From assembly GCF_014770435.1 (NCBI RefSeq), contig NZ_CP061739.1, positions 1,178,001-1,242,000 of the forward strand: a stretch of DNA of 64,000 bases. The letters run 5' to 3'. The stretch comes from Psychrobacter sp. 28M-43 (GTDB taxonomy: Bacteria > Pseudomonadota > Gammaproteobacteria > Pseudomonadales > Moraxellaceae). The notes under the pieces are model-generated. The model had not been told where the DNA came from. It was given only the letters and a program-made list of their open reading frames with translations, and made no database searches. How positions within the stretch are numbered: position 1 is the first letter of the stretch; the number at the start of each line of letters is the position of its first letter. The position numbers and the translations under genes are program-made. Shown here piece after piece: positions 62,372 through 64,000 of this stretch.

Positions 62372-63580
62372 CTAGACCGTCTGAGTTTTAATAGTCTCAA
62401 GATAGCTTCTGATATTACTGACATAATGCATGGCTTGACCATAACGGCTATTCGAGGCTCTATTATCTGCTAAATAAGCATAGACGTTCGCCCAACTTTT
62501 ATCATCGATACCTTGAGCTCGTAGTTCGCGCTGGATTCTTTTTACCGCATTGGGACCCATGTTGTAACCTGCAAGGGCAAACCAGATACGGTCAGTTTTT
62601 GGCACATCAGAGAAGTCTGCTTTTACTTGCTCTAGATAGCGTGCACCGCCACCAATGCTTTGGTAAGGATCAACACGGTCTGAGACGCCCATCGCTTTTG
62701 CAGTGTTGTTGGTCAGCATCATTAACCCGCGTACGCCAGTCGGCGAGACAGCGTTGGCATCAAGGTGTGACTCTTGATAACCCATCGCGACCAGTAGTTC
62801 CCAGTCGTGATTATAATTGCGTGCTTGCTCTTCAAACGAAGACTGATAGTCCGGTAATTTTTCCGTCAACGTTCTCTGGAAATGATCCTGACTATAGGCA
62901 TCTTTAAGCAAGTTTTGATTGTAGAACGCGGCAAGTTTTTGTGTGTTTTTTAGCTTGATGCTATCGCACAAAAAGTAACTGGCCTTTCTTGATAGTGGAT
63001 CATTGGATGAGCTAAACGTCCAACTTACCTTAGGATGTAGACCATTCTTAGTCAGACTAGAATCGTAACCACAGCTGACATTAATAGACGATAGGTTCAG
63101 CTGGCTTTTTAGCTTGGTGCTAGCCGTAGTCAACGCCATGTCAGCGTTGCCGGTTCTTAGTGCTTTTAGCGCCGCTTCTTCATTGGCATAGGCTTTTAGA
63201 TTGATATCGACACCGAGCTCGTCGGCGTAAGTGCGCACCAGATCAAACCCAAAACCATGTTGGAAGCCATCGGTAGCAAAGTAAGTGCTATCGCCTGGTA
63301 CCGCAGCAATGGTCAAGGTGTTTTCCAGCATGACATTGTCATAGGCTGGTACCGATGTGTTCATGGTCGTCAAACTCTCAGCGGGCAACGAGAGTAGAGC
63401 GATGCTAGAGATTTGTGCCAGCTTCTTGGTTCTGGCAAAACGATTAGACGCAATAGGGGTAACGGATGAAACGATGTTACTTTTGGTGTTTAGTAGGCGT
63501 TTAGATGGACGCAGTAAATAAGAAATACGGCGTTTGGCCCCTTGCGCAGATACTTTTACACGATAAGTAATACGCTGCAT
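62372..63580 (-). CDS. Compact MltF-like lytic transglycosylase with partial solute-binding domain
   Basis: This GH23 murein hydrolase is preceded by an SBP_bac_3-like region. It has 402 residues against about 500 for E. coli MltF. Strong Shine-Dalgarno (caggaga). The N-terminus is basic, with a short hydrophobic stretch near residues 55-66 that may be a poor anchor. Residues 88-160 match the first lobe of an SBP domain (LTIAAVPGDST, GFGFDLVRTYADELGVD, ALKALRTGNADMAL). The second lobe is short. The GH23 domain starts at about 255, with catalytic Glu270 in GYQESHLDANAVSPTGVRG, ALAGYNMGPNAV and RYGQAMHYV. Active site intact. Confidence 0.88.
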   Translation of the reverse strand: MQRITYRVKVSAQGAKRRISYLLRPSKRLLNTKSNIVSSVTPIASNRFARTKKLAQISSIALLSLPAESLTTMNTSVPAYDNVMLENTLTIAAVPGDSTYFATDGFQHGFGFDLVRTYADELGVDINLKAYANEEAALKALRTGNADMALTTASTKLKSQLNLSSINVSCGYDSSLTKNGLHPKVSWTFSSSNDPLSRKASYFLCDSIKLKNTQKLAAFYNQNLLKDAYSQDHFQRTLTEKLPDYQSSFEEQARNYNHDWELLVAMGYQESHLDANAVSPTGVRGLMMLTNNTAKAMGVSDRVDPYQSIGGGARYLEQVKADFSDVPKTDRIWFALAGYNMGPNAVKRIQRELRAQGIDDKSWANVYAYLADNRASNSRYGQAMHYVSNIRSYLETIKTQTV

Positions 63581-64000
63581 GGATGTCTCCTGATTTTAGC
63601 CATCCTTCTTACCGCAAAAACACGTATAAATATATGTGCATAATATTGACATATATCGATATCGTGTCTTAAATAGAGTGGCATTTTTAATAGGATAAAT
63701 GCCGCTCTATCTTGTTTGACTATAGCGCCACTAGCGTACTCTCTCTAAGAGTTAGTGGGATAGTTTGTCGTCAGCCAGCTATCGATATATCATAAAAGCG
63801 TTCTAAACCGTATTTATAAGTACTGGTTTAAAATACTGAACGCACAACAACGCGAAGGATATAAATCAGATGATTCCTTCATCGATAACTAAATATGGCT
63901 AGTGGCCAAACAACTATATATCAAACATAGGTAAGGTCATGATTAAGTTATTGAGACAAAGACATAGCTTGAAACATTGAGGTAAGGTTTTGCCAATGAG
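63581..64000. other. 420-bp non-coding right edge
   Basis: No open frame with coding character is seen. It includes the mltF-like gene's promoter and the hairpin at 63673-63710. The next gene lies beyond the window. Confidence 0.5.
63673..63710. terminator. Hairpin at the right edge, possible terminator
   Basis: 14-bp arms atagagtggcattt and aaatgccgctctat (one G-T pair), loop 10 bases. A T-rich tail (cttgttt) follows on the plus strand. Whether it ends a transcript is unclear. Confidence 0.4.

Noticed and set aside
1-64000. Prophage, insertion sequence, toxin-antitoxin or defence island
   Set aside because: No integrase, transposase, recombinase, restriction, toxin or phage structural gene was recognised. 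Gene content is core metabolism and envelope throughout.

Overview
The window is 64 kb of bacterial chromosome, gene-dense and AT-leaning. It most likely comes from Psychrobacter or a close Moraxellaceae relative. That assignment is inferred from the gene content and order: lpxK-kdsB-holB-pilZ, a mesX/mesD methionine synthase pair as known from Acinetobacter, a stand-alone gspL-gspM pair, a high-molecular-weight FabG beside a MaoC hydratase, and polar low-complexity extensions on housekeeping proteins. No rRNA, tRNA, insertion sequence, prophage, integrase or CRISPR array was seen. The region reads as core genome.

Layout. 0-4 kb: lipid A/KDO synthesis (lpxK, kdsB), DNA polymerase III delta' (holB) and a type IV pilus PilZ protein. 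4-13.5 kb: polyphosphate kinase 2, then a fatty-acid block (thiolase divergent from a FabG4-like ketoreductase and a MaoC hydratase), a DUF442 phosphatase-like protein, a beta-lactamase-fold serine hydrolase and a cation/proton antiporter. 13.7-22.5 kb: ilvD, an orphan protein, a HIT protein, a BCCT osmolyte transporter, dusB, a DUF1622 membrane protein and an SDR. 22.6-26.5 kb: mesX-mesD-flavin reductase-TSUP transporter, preceded by a perfect MetR-type operator. This is the clearest specialised system in the window. 26.6-34.1 kb: inorganic pyrophosphatase, lipB, an aldehyde dehydrogenase, and an osmoprotectant ABC importer whose binding protein is fused to its permease. 34.4-43.2 kb: pncB, xseA-xseB, a small lipoprotein, an alpha/beta hydrolase, zapE, a nitroreductase, gpsA and sixA. 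43.4-49.4 kb: gspL-gspM, a small membrane protein, pyrD-cvpA and purF. 49.5-56.3 kb, minus strand: azlC-azlD, a MATE exporter, secD-secF and yajC. 56.8-63.6 kb: a DUF21/CBS protein, a secreted NTF2-like protein, an eight-LysM MltD-type transglycosylase and a compact MltF-like transglycosylase.

Themes. Two unrelated osmolyte uptake systems (BCCT and ProXW/ProV) and a cation/proton antiporter fit a salt- or cold-adapted organism. Several cytosolic or membrane enzymes (thiolase, SecF, GpsA, nitroreductase) carry 30-105 residue polar disordered N-termini. Intergenic DNA holds many short tandem duplications (7-20 bp units). Several start at, or lie within a few tens of bases of, a stop codon. They form a recurring non-coding pattern that gene annotation does not explain.

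Limits: all product names come from motif and family recognition by eye, and no database search was run. Promoter and operator calls are candidates only.
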